Source of the DNA: DASRTE01 sp035316885
Lineage (GTDB): Bacteria > Actinomycetota > Actinomycetes > Jiangellales > Jiangellaceae
NCBI GenBank assembly: GCA_035316885.1
Contig: DATHII010000039.1
Coordinates: 1 to 6,454 of the forward strand
DNA length: 6,454 nt
Reading direction: 5' to 3'
The position numbers were made by a program, and so were the translations under genes. Each line of letters starts with the position of its first letter. Positions within the stretch are counted from its first letter, which is position 1. The notes beneath the pieces are model-generated. The model made no database searches, had not been told where the DNA came from, and was given only the letters and a program-made list of their open reading frames with translations. Below are positions 1 to 6,298 of the stretch, piece by piece.

Positions 1-18
1 GCGTGACGAAGGACTACG

Positions 19-690
19 ATGCGCCGTCGCTTGCTCGCCTTCCTCTGCGAGGTGCCTGTGGTCTGGTCATTGGCCTACCTGGCGTTGGGCCGCAGCCTAG
101 AGCTGATCGTGCTGTGCTGCCGGTCGGCCAAGGCCAAGGAAGTCGAGATCCTGGTGCTGCGCCACGAGCTTGCGGTGCTGCGTCGCCAGCATCCGCGGTC
201 ACGACTGCAAGCTAAGGATCGTGCCCTGCTCGCGGCGCTGAGCCGCCAGCTCCCTCGGGCCCGCTGGTCGGTGTTCCTGATCAAGCCGGAGACGCTGCTC
301 GGCTGGCACCGGCGAATGGTGCGCCGACGGTGGACCTACCCGACCGTGTCCATGGGGCGACCGCCGGTCCCTGACCGGGTGCAGCAACTGATCGTGCGGC
401 TCGCCCGTGAGAATCCGCGGTAGGGCTACCAGCGCATCCGCGGCGAACTACTGCGCCTGGGCTGCCGGATCTCGGTCAGCTCGATCAGCCGGGTGCTGCG
501 AGCTCACGGCATCCACCCAGCGCCTCGACGTGCTCCGACGACGTGGCGGTCGTTTTTCCGCCGCCAGGCCGCTGGCATCCTGAGTGCGACTTCTTCACCG
601 TCGACACGGTGGTCCTGCGGCGGCTGTATGTGCTGTTTATCATCGAGCAGCCAGCCAGCATTCACCGACGTGACCTGCTCCAAGGTTGCT
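19..690 (+). pseudogene. Disrupted DDE-type transposase/integrase (IS481/IS3-like), amber stop plus frameshift
   Basis: This is the remains of an integrase-core transposase. The start at 19 has an AAGGA ribosome site at 9-13. Codons 1-134 read as the usual N-terminal part, with KEVEILVLRHELAVLRRQ around residues 40-57 and a W-T-Y-P-T / RPPVPD segment before the helix-turn-helix region. Codon 135 (421-423) is TAG, between ENPR and GYQRIRGEL, where relatives have Trp (TGG). The same frame continues through GYQRIRGELLRLGC and SVSSISRVLRAHGIHPAPRR to RRQAAGIL at 580-582. There one base is missing: the family sequence L-E-C-D-F-F-T-V-D resumes in the next frame from 582, placing the expected first catalytic Asp at 603-605. 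Similarity holds through LRRLYVLFIIE to about 647 and then fades; a stretch near 660-690 may be a further-shifted remnant. The second Asp and the Glu of the DDE triad are not visible. Two lesions plus the truncation make it nonfunctional. The exact IS family is an inference from motifs. Confidence 0.85.
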
Positions 691-798
691 CCACGATTAC
701 CGACGAGCTGCATGAACCGCATTTGCGCACCCTACGGGCCGCGCTCCACCACGGCGGGGTCCTATCTGCTGATATCTGGTCGGCGTCGCTGCCTGTAG

Positions 799-823
799 CG
801 GCGGCAAGGGGACTTGAACCCCG
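799..823 (-). other. tRNA 3'-end remnant (T arm and acceptor strand)
   Basis: On the - strand this reads CGGGG-TTCAAGT-CCCCT-TGCCGCC-G. That is a T stem with four G:C pairs and one C/U mismatch, a canonical seven-base T loop (TTCAAGT), a seven-base 3' acceptor strand and a discriminator G, with no encoded CCA. No matching 5' acceptor (GGCGGCA), D arm or anticodon arm is present in the next 70 bases upstream on that strand; a terminator-like hairpin sits there instead. It is therefore not a working tRNA. Such 3' fragments are often left by integration into tRNA genes, and a broken transposase lies just beside it. A chance match to the T-arm pattern cannot be excluded. Confidence 0.4.
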
Positions 824-838
824 ATCATTGCGCTAGCA

Positions 839-872
839 GCGAGTGGGCCCGGCTCCAGCTGGGCCCACTCGC
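839..872 (-). terminator. Strong hairpin after the subtilase gene
   Basis: A perfect 12-bp inverted repeat (GCGAGTGGGCCC and its complement, arms 839-850 and 861-872) encloses a 10-base loop. It begins 16 bases after the subtilase stop codon, the expected place for an intrinsic terminator on the - strand. There is no T-run after it, as is common in high-GC actinobacteria. Being symmetric, it could also block + strand transcription coming out of the transposase remnant. Confidence 0.7.
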
Positions 873-888
873 ACCGTTTCTCGGTCGT

Positions 889-3843
889 CTACGAGTCGAC
901 GCTGACGATCGTGGAGCCGATCTCGCTGCTCCCGTCGCTGTAGCTGATCCGGCCGAGGTACTTCGTGCCTACGGTCAGGCCGCTCCAAGAGACGGTGACG
1001 TTGGCCGTGCCGCCGACCGTCGCCGTCGACGTGCTTGAGGCCACCGTCATGTTCCCCGCAGCCGTGCTGGGGACGAGCCAGTTGAACAGCGTGTAGACCG
1101 CGTTCGTACCGTCGGTCTGCCAGCCGTGCGCGTACAACTTGTACGTTCCCGCGGCCGGAGCGCCGAGGTCGATCCGCTCGGCGCTCGTGCCGCCGGCGCT
1201 GACGCCGACGAGCGTGAGGGCGCCGCCCGTGCCGACCCGGTACAGGTAGAGGTCGATGTCGTCGTTGCCATCGGTGAACTCATCGAACAACTGGAAGCGC
1301 GCGAGCGTCGTCCCGGTCGGAACCGTGAACGAGTGCACCTGGATGCCCTGGTTGGAATCTGGCGCATCCGGGTCGAAGTTGTTCGTCGGATCGTCGGCGA
1401 CTGTTCTGGTTTCGGTCGTCGCGGCGACCAGTCCCTGCGCGGCGACCGCGAACGTGCCCTGGTAGCCGAGCTGGACCGTCCGGGTTGCCGACCCGGACGG
1501 TCCCGTGCCGGTGATCGCGGCGGGAGCGGCCAGCTTCACGGGACGGATGACGAGGGGGATGCGCACCTGGTGGCCGCCCCTCCCGTCATTCCAGGTCAGC
1601 GAGCCGAACGCGTATCGGTCGAACGCCGCGTCCTGGTTCGCGGTGAACGACACCTGATAGGTTCCGGTTGCGCCCGCCGCAAGCGTCAGCTCGCGTGGCG
1701 TGACCTGGACGTCCACCCCAGAAGGGGCCGCCACGCTCAGCCGGTACCTCGCCGCGGGACCGACGTTCTTGACCTTCCGCGTCACCGTCTGGACACCGGC
1801 GAGCGCGCGAATCGTGACCGACGGGACGTTGAGGTCGGTCGCGGCCACGACCGGCGCTGGGCTGGTGCCGAAGCAGAGTGTGCAGAGACCCTGGCTTCGC
1901 AGGAAGGCACGGTAGTCGTCGAACCCGGCTGAGTAGACGAGCACCGGATTCGCCGCCCCATTCGGGACGACGTGCCCGGCGCCGAAGTCGAACGGGTCCG
2001 CGGGCGTGACACCGTCCTCCTTGCGGACGTTCTGGCGGGCGGTCGTCATGATCGCCGACTGCAGCTCGGCGGGTGTCCAGTCGGGATGGAGGTCCCTCAG
2101 GAGCGCGCCGATCCCGGCGAGGTGCGGGCTCGACATCGACGTCCCGGCGATCGCCTGGAACAGCTGACCGGGCGCGCCCACGAACGCGGTCGGGCTGTTG
2201 CCGGCCAGGATCTGCACCCCCGGAGCCGTGATGTCCGGCTTCAGGAGATCGCCGGTGCTCCGGTTGCTCGGAAGCAGCGGCCCGCGTGACGAGAAGGCCG
2301 CCATCGTGTTGCCGCCGCCGAACTCCTTGGCGCCGCCGGACAGTGACGCGGTGGCCGAGGCGCCGGCCGCGGCGATGTAGGCCTTGATCGCCAGGCCGTT
2401 GGTATGGGTTACGTGCAGCGTCGGCACGTGATGGTTGTCGCTGAGCAGCGCGTCGGTGTCGGTCTCTGTGTAGAGGACCATCCCGACGCCGCCGGCCTGC
2501 TTGACGGCCAGGCTCCTCGCCGCCCGCTGGAAGCTCCCCTGGCAGACGACGATCTTGCCGGTCACCAGCGACGGGTTCAGCCCGGTGAGGCAGCCCTCGC
2601 TCCCGGCCGCGGCCCCGTCCACAAGTGGCGTCGACGCTAGGCCGGGCGTCAGCGTCACGCCCTTGTACGACTGGCCATTGCCGAGCCTGACCGTGCCGGT
2701 GAAGGAGCGGTTTTGGGTGCTGGCGCCCACCGTCGTCAACCACGGACCTCCGTGGTCGACGGTGCTGGCGTCGGGGCCGGCGTTGCCGGCCGAGGCGGCG
2801 ACGAACACGCCGGCCTGCCGCGCGAACAGGAACGCCACGTCGTCGGCGTCGAGGAAGTCGGGATCGTTGTCCCCGATCGAGTAGTTGATGACGTCGACAC
2901 CATCGGCGACGGCCGCGTCGATCGCCGCGACGAGGTCACTGACGGCGCAGCCCTCGGGCCAGCACGCCTTGTAGGCGGCGACCCGCGCCCGCGGCGCCAT
3001 CCCGCTGATCGTCCCGAAGCTCTTGCCGAAGATCGACGCGGCGACGCCCGCGTTGCCGCCGGCGGTCGACGCCGTGTGGGTGCCGTGACCGTCGTGATCG
3101 CGCGCCGACTGGTAGTCACCCGCCAGTCCGCCGCCGAAGTGGCCGAAGCCCTTATTGAAGTACCGGGCACCGATCAGCTTGTCGGTGCAGTCGCTCTGCG
3201 TCCACTGCTCCCCGGACTGGCACTCACCGTTCCAACCGGCGGGTGCTGGACCATAGCCGGTGTCGGCGAAGCTCGGGTGCTCGGGCCAGATGCCGGTGTC
3301 CACGACCCCGATGATGACGTCCTCGCCCGCGCGGGCCTGTCCGCCGAGCTGGCTCCAGATGCCACCGCCCGCGTTGAGACCGAGGAAGGTTGGGGTATTG
3401 TCGGTGGCCGGCTGGGACAGGGAGTCACGCTCCACCGAGACGACGCCCCGCGAGGCCTGCAGCCTGGCCACCTGCCCCTTGCTCAGCGTGGCTGCGAAGC
3501 CGTTGAGCGAGTACGAGTAGTCGTAGATCCGCGCCGCTCCGACGCCGTTCGCGACCGCGTCGTGGCGAGAGCGCAGATACCCTGCGTACCTCTCGACGTT
3601 GGGAGCGCGCTTGTCCAGCTTCTGGCCCGGCGCCGGCTTCGTGGCCCGATAGCCGGCGACGCCGCCCTCGTAGGCGGCAACCGGTGCTTCCTCGAGCACG
3701 ACAAGATAGACGTCGCTGACGCCCTTGCCGGTGGCTGTCGCGTTGACATCGCTGCCCTGGACGGCGCCGGCCGTGCCGGTGAAGACGACGGCGACCAGGA
3801 ACGCGGCGGCGAGCGCTACGCCCCTCATGACGGCTTGTTTCAT
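889..3843 (-). CDS. Secreted subtilisin-like serine protease (S8 family) with I9, PA, Fn3-like and PPC-like domains
   Basis: This is a 984-residue secreted endopeptidase precursor. Residues 1-27 form a signal peptide (MKQ, MRG, hydrophobic core, cut likely after AGA). Residues about 45-140 are an inhibitor I9 prodomain (VYLVVLEEAP, SYSLNGFAATLS, VVSVERD). The S8 domain spans about 155-635: catalytic Asp182 in VVDTGIWPEHPSF, His253 in DGHGTHTAS, oxyanion Asn354 in SAGNAGP and Ser569 in GTSMSSPH. A PA domain (about 400-505) is inserted between Asn354 and Ser569. An Fn3-like domain follows (about 668-768, with VTRKVKNVG), then a PPC-like beta domain (about 790-925, with DDIDLYLYRVG and AGTYKLYAHGW) and a final beta-rich tail. 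The arrangement and motifs such as DKLIGARYF and KACWPEGCAVSDL resemble plant cucumisin-type subtilases and their actinobacterial relatives. All catalytic residues are present, so it is probably active. The start is set by GAGGTGA four bases before ATG; ATG at codon 6 is a weaker alternative. Natural substrate is unknown. Confidence 0.96.
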   Translation of the reverse strand: MKQAVMRGVALAAAFLVAVVFTGTAGAVQGSDVNATATGKGVSDVYLVVLEEAPVAAYEGGVAGYRATKPAPGQKLDKRAPNVERYAGYLRSRHDAVANGVGAARIYDYSYSLNGFAATLSKGQVARLQASRGVVSVERDSLSQPATDNTPTFLGLNAGGGIWSQLGGQARAGEDVIIGVVDTGIWPEHPSFADTGYGPAPAGWNGECQSGEQWTQSDCTDKLIGARYFNKGFGHFGGGLAGDYQSARDHDGHGTHTASTAGGNAGVAASIFGKSFGTISGMAPRARVAAYKACWPEGCAVSDLVAAIDAAVADGVDVINYSIGDNDPDFLDADDVAFLFARQAGVFVAASAGNAGPDASTVDHGGPWLTTVGASTQNRSFTGTVRLGNGQSYKGVTLTPGLASTPLVDGAAAGSEGCLTGLNPSLVTGKIVVCQGSFQRAARSLAVKQAGGVGMVLYTETDTDALLSDNHHVPTLHVTHTNGLAIKAYIAAAGASATASLSGGAKEFGGGNTMAAFSSRGPLLPSNRSTGDLLKPDITAPGVQILAGNSPTAFVGAPGQLFQAIAGTSMSSPHLAGIGALLRDLHPDWTPAELQSAIMTTARQNVRKEDGVTPADPFDFGAGHVVPNGAANPVLVYSAGFDDYRAFLRSQGLCTLCFGTSPAPVVAATDLNVPSVTIRALAGVQTVTRKVKNVGPAARYRLSVAAPSGVDVQVTPRELTLAAGATGTYQVSFTANQDAAFDRYAFGSLTWNDGRGGHQVRIPLVIRPVKLAAPAAITGTGPSGSATRTVQLGYQGTFAVAAQGLVAATTETRTVADDPTNNFDPDAPDSNQGIQVHSFTVPTGTTLARFQLFDEFTDGNDDIDLYLYRVGTGGALTLVGVSAGGTSAERIDLGAPAAGTYKLYAHGWQTDGTNAVYTLFNWLVPSTAAGNMTVASSTSTATVGGTANVTVSWSGLTVGTKYLGRISYSDGSSEIGSTIVSVDS

Positions 3844-3847
3844 GCTC

Positions 3848-3862
3848 TCACCTCGTGCACGA
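3848..3862 (-). promoter_or_regulatory. Subtilase ribosome binding site overlapped by a 10-bp palindrome
   Basis: On the - strand GAGGTGA (3848-3854) lies four bases before the ATG at 3841-3843 and fixes the start. The perfect palindrome TCGTGCACGA (3853-3862) overlaps its upstream edge by two bases. The palindrome could be chance or a small operator or RNA structure element; nothing else in the sequence decides this. Confidence 0.6.
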
Positions 3863-3863
3863 A

Positions 3864-3970
3864 CGACCGGACCGCCTACGACGGTCGAAGACCCCAGCGT
3901 CCTCGCGACCGGAGTGTATCCCGCAAGGCTGGCGACCTACGACGGCGGTTCCTCAGGCGACTACGACCGG
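3864..3970 (-). promoter_or_regulatory. Subtilase upstream region with repeated short motifs
   Basis: The 149 bases between the hydrolase stop and the subtilase start must hold the protease promoter if it is a separate unit. CGACCGG occurs three times on the + strand (3864-3870, 3906-3912, 3964-3970). CCTACGACGG occurs twice exactly (3875-3884, 3936-3945), and two 15-base near repeats, GGCGACCTACGACGG (3931-3945) and GGCGACTACGACCGG (3956-3970), lie 25 bases apart. A possible -10 on the - strand is TACACT (3913-3918), without a good -35. The first CCTACGA copy is also the loop of a 5-bp hairpin (arms 3870-3874 and 3882-3886). Regulator sites are possible but unproven. Confidence 0.3.
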
Positions 3971-3992
3971 GTTTCTGCACCGTGTGCCGGTT

Positions 3993-4994
3993 CTAGCTGG
4001 CCTGGCGGCTGGCTGCGGCCGGTACGCGCGCTTGTGGGGCAGGATCGGTGAGGAAGTCGGTCACCACGCGCACGAACCGTTTGGGTTGCTCCCAGTAGAG
4101 CAGGTGGCCCGCCCCATGAAACCGTTGCACCCGGGCGTCGGGAACCAGGCCGGCCAGCACCTCGGCGTTGCCGGGGGCAACGACCTGGTCGGCGGTGCCC
4201 TGCACGACCAGGGTGGGTTGGGTGATGCGGCGTTGCCGGCCGAGCGGGTTGAACAGCATCCCGGCGGCGGTCTTCGCCCGCCAGGCCGATTCAGGCTGGG
4301 GATGGGCGAGCTTGCGGGCCACCAGGCGGCGGGCGACCCTGGGTCGGCGGCGCAGGGTCGTGGGCCCGAGCGTCTTTGCGACGAACTGCTGCAGCTTGGC
4401 CTGGCTGGTCATGAACGGCGCCGAGGCGAACAGGTAGGTGGTGCCCAGTGGCATGGGGCGGCTGCGGGGCCCGCCCGGGATGGTGGCCACCAGGACCAGC
4501 TTGTCGACCCGCTCGGGGTGGGCGAGCGCCAGCTCCTGGGCGATCATGCCGCCAAGGCTGGTGCCGACCAGGCTGGCCCGTTGGATGCCGGCGTGGTCCA
4601 GGACCGCCAGGACGTCGTCGGCCATGACGCGGGTCGAGTAGGTCCCGGGCGGGGCGTCGGAGGCGCCGATGCCGCGGTTGTCGATGGTGATGACCTGGAA
4701 GCGGCGGGCCAGCCGGTCGGCCACCGGCTCCCAGCCCCAGCGACCAACGCCCACGCCCTGGATCAGGACCAGCGGCGACCCGCGACCGCGGAGGTCATAG
4801 GCAACGGCCACCGAGCCGTTGCGGGCAAGGCGGGTCGGGCCCACACGGGCCGCGCCCGGCAGGCGCAGCCGGACCGGCGCATGTCGGCGCAGGCTGTGGC
4901 CGAGCTGGCGGAGTGTCGCTTCGACTGCGGACCGGGCCCGCCGCGCTCGGCGCCCGACCCTGGTCGTCCAATGCCGAGCACGGGATCGGGCCAT
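3993..4994 (-). CDS. Alpha/beta-fold hydrolase with an Arg-rich N-terminal extension
   Basis: A 333-residue hydrolase of the alpha/beta fold. The core begins near residue 53 (SVAVAYDLRGRGSPLVLIQG). The nucleophile elbow is GTSLGG with Ser146, the acid is probably Asp269 (QGTADQVV) and the base His297 (GAGHLLYWEQP). A DNRGIG motif (105-110) is the strand-turn typical of this family, and residues about 175-255 form the variable cap region. The oxyanion-loop motif is QG (79-80) in place of the commoner HG. The set resembles enol-lactonase or esterase-type members, but the substrate cannot be told. Residues 1-60 hold 17 arginines and no hydrophobic segment, so there is no sign of export; this tail may bind acidic lipids, nucleic acid or a partner. 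The open frame extends far upstream, but over the mscS gene; GAGAGGAG six bases before ATG at 4992-4994 selects this start. It lies 110 bases after mscS in the same direction and may be cotranscribed with it. Confidence 0.93.
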   Translation of the reverse strand: MARSRARHWTTRVGRRARRARSAVEATLRQLGHSLRRHAPVRLRLPGAARVGPTRLARNGSVAVAYDLRGRGSPLVLIQGVGVGRWGWEPVADRLARRFQVITIDNRGIGASDAPPGTYSTRVMADDVLAVLDHAGIQRASLVGTSLGGMIAQELALAHPERVDKLVLVATIPGGPRSRPMPLGTTYLFASAPFMTSQAKLQQFVAKTLGPTTLRRRPRVARRLVARKLAHPQPESAWRAKTAAGMLFNPLGRQRRITQPTLVVQGTADQVVAPGNAEVLAGLVPDARVQRFHGAGHLLYWEQPKRFVRVVTDFLTDPAPQARVPAAASRQAS

Positions 4995-5000
4995 GTCGGT

Positions 5001-5008
5001 CTCCTCTC
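5001..5008 (-). promoter_or_regulatory. Ribosome binding site that fixes the hydrolase start
   Basis: GAGAGGAG on the - strand with a six-base spacer to the ATG at 4992-4994. It rules out the longer open frame, which runs upstream to 5486 through the mscS coding region. Confidence 0.75.
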
Positions 5009-5057
5009 GTGGTTTCTGGCGCTGATGGTGGTCAGGCGCTGGGGTCGTCCTCATGGT

Positions 5058-5077
5058 GGCGGCCGGCATGGGCCGCC
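5058..5077 (-). other. Small hairpin between mscS and the hydrolase gene
   Basis: A 7-bp perfect inverted repeat (GGCGGCC, arms 5058-5064 and 5071-5077) with a six-base loop, starting 28 bases after the mscS stop. There is no T-run. It may be a weak terminator or an mRNA-stability element that lowers expression of the downstream hydrolase relative to the channel. The rest of the 110-base gap shows no gene or clear promoter. Confidence 0.35.
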
Positions 5078-5104
5078 CAGACGACGCTGCTGTTCTGGAC
5101 CCGA

Positions 5105-6106
5105 CTAGCCGGATCTGTCTGGGCTGGGTGCGACCAGGAGGCCCTCGGCCACCGGAGGTAGCGGGATGCCGGCTTGCTCCAGCGCGCTCTCCACCCTGGC
5201 GCGTAGCTGGCGGGCGACGTCGTCGCGCTTGGACGGGCGGGTCTTGACCGCGAGGCGGATGGTGACCGAGGCCGGCTTGACCTCCTCCACGCCCCAGAGC
5301 TCTGGGGCCTCCAGCAGAAACGGCTGCCACTGCTCGTCCTGGGCGACCTGGTGGGCGGCCTGCTCGACGGTCCGCATGGCCTGGGCCAGGTCGGTCCCGC
5401 GTGCCACCTCCACGTCGACCAGCACCCGGGCCCAGTCGCGGGACTCGTTGCCCAACCGCTCGATCTCGCCGTTGCGCACGTGCCACACGATCCCGTCCAC
5501 GGCGCGCAGCCGAGTGGTGCGCAGCCCGACCCGCTCCACCACGCCCTTGGCGGGGCCCGCATCGACAACATCGCCTGGGCCGTACTGGTCCTCCATCAGC
5601 ATGGCGATGCCGGACAGGAAATCACGCACCATCTGCTGGGCGCTCAGGCTGAGCACCAACCCGGCGATGCCCGCCCCAGCCAGCAGGGGCCCGAGCCGAA
5701 GCCCCAGCACATGCAGCACCAGGATGGCTGCGACCAGCCAGATCGCCACCGAGGCCACGTTGGCCAGCGCGGCACCGATCATCTCGGCCCGCTGCGAGCG
5801 ACGCACGGTGGGCAGCGGATCGGTGGAGGCGAGCAGGGCACGTGGCGTCTTGGCCCGCAGCGACTCCAGCCGGTTCTGGACGAATCGGAGCTCCAAGCCG
5901 CCGACGAGCCGGCGCAGCAGCCACCGCACCAGTCGGTTGAGGACGACCGCGCCGAGCACGACCGCCGCCACCTTGAGCGACCGGGCCAGCAGCAGCTCAC
6001 CCATGCTGGCAACCAGACCACCCGGGTTGGAGAGCAGCCCGCCGGCCACCAGCGGCAACGCGGCTGCTCGGGGCGAGGGAACGGGGCCTTGGCTGAGCAG
6101 GTGCAT
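5105..6106 (-). CDS. MscS-family mechanosensitive ion channel
   Basis: A 333-residue small-conductance mechanosensitive channel of the inner membrane; the family opens under membrane tension and releases solutes on hypo-osmotic shock. Predicted membrane segments are about 43-64, 110-136 and the pore-lining helix about 139-170 (GPLLAGAGIAGLVLSLSAQQ, then DFLSGIAMLMED). The beta domain follows (GDVVDAG at 178-184, GVVERVGLRTTRLRAVDG at 188-205, then VRNGEIERLGNESRDWA), and an alpha/beta C-terminal domain covers about 228-320. Motifs match the MscS core closely, and the three-helix length is normal. The start is uncertain: ATG at 6104-6106 is the first possible one after an in-frame stop at 6125-6127 but lacks a good ribosome site (AAGGG is about 14 bases away); ATG at codon 35 (6002-6004) is the alternative and would still keep all three helices. 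It is the first gene of the - strand run, probably driven by the promoter near 6271-6298. Confidence 0.94.
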   Translation of the reverse strand: MHLLSQGPVPSPRAAALPLVAGGLLSNPGGLVASMGELLLARSLKVAAVVLGAVVLNRLVRWLLRRLVGGLELRFVQNRLESLRAKTPRALLASTDPLPTVRRSQRAEMIGAALANVASVAIWLVAAILVLHVLGLRLGPLLAGAGIAGLVLSLSAQQMVRDFLSGIAMLMEDQYGPGDVVDAGPAKGVVERVGLRTTRLRAVDGIVWHVRNGEIERLGNESRDWARVLVDVEVARGTDLAQAMRTVEQAAHQVAQDEQWQPFLLEAPELWGVEEVKPASVTIRLAVKTRPSKRDDVARQLRARVESALEQAGIPLPPVAEGLLVAPSPDRSG

Positions 6107-6264
6107 GGAGTGGGTTCTTGCCCTTCATGAGGGTGACGGTGATGACGTCGGGCTCGCTGGGCCTCTGCGTCGGTTGGTTGGCTGGGGAGGTTGGGAGCGG
6201 GCGGGTGTGGAGTTCGGCTGTAGGAGGAGGGTCCCGCTTCACCCTATGTGAATCTGTTCACAAC
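6107..6264 (-). other. Predicted long 5' leader of mscS
   Basis: About 158 bases lie between the predicted transcription start and the mscS ATG. On the - strand the leader is rich in C and poor in G (runs such as CCTCCTCC). An open frame starting with GTG at 6242 overlaps mscS in another frame but has no ribosome site and a Pro/Arg-rich, low-complexity translation, so I do not call it a gene. No riboswitch that I can recognise. Confidence 0.35.
6247..6262. promoter_or_regulatory. Crp/GlxR-type operator TGTGA-N6-TCACA
   Basis: TGTGAATCTGTTCACA is a perfect inverted repeat with the full Crp-family half sites TGTGA and TCACA six bases apart, the consensus known for E. coli CRP and for actinobacterial Crp/GlxR. 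The centre (6254.5) falls about 10 bases downstream of the transcription start predicted from the - strand promoter, a position expected for repression of mscS. The six central bases, ATCTGT, lack the central TA of the GlxR/mycobacterial consensus. Binding is inferred, not shown. Confidence 0.6.
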
Positions 6265-6270
6265 TTGCAT

Positions 6271-6298
6271 ACTATATCTAGCAATGAGTGGTCGTCAA
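6271..6298 (-). promoter_or_regulatory. Sigma-70-type promoter facing mscS
   Basis: On the - strand TTGACG (6293-6298) and TATAGT (6271-6276) are separated by 16 bases, each one mismatch from the TTGACA/TATAAT consensus. The site is in the only clearly AT-rich patch of the window. The predicted start of transcription is near 6264. It is the most convincing promoter here and would drive mscS and perhaps the hydrolase gene. Confidence 0.6.

Noticed and set aside
504..722. 72-residue - strand frame opposite the transposase remnant
   Set aside because: It is antisense to recognisable transposase codons and shows no family resemblance.
799..872. Complete tRNA gene on the - strand
   Set aside because: Only the T arm and 3' acceptor strand fit; no 5' acceptor, D arm or anticodon arm can be drawn.
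2713..3996. 427-codon + strand frame opposite the protease
   Set aside because: Long antisense open frames are normal in GC-rich genes; the - strand frame has full catalytic motifs.
3855..5108. 417-codon + strand frame opposite the hydrolase
   Set aside because: Antisense shadow of a gene with complete motifs; its translation is Gly/Arg/Ala-rich and featureless.
4995..5486. N-terminal extension of the hydrolase frame by 164 residues
   Set aside because: It runs through the mscS gene out of frame, and a clear ribosome site at 5001-5008 supports the ATG at 4992-4994.
5997..6242. 81-residue - strand frame starting GTG at 6242 and overlapping mscS
   Set aside because: No ribosome site, Pro/Arg-rich low-complexity translation, and its second half only shadows the mscS coding sequence in another frame.
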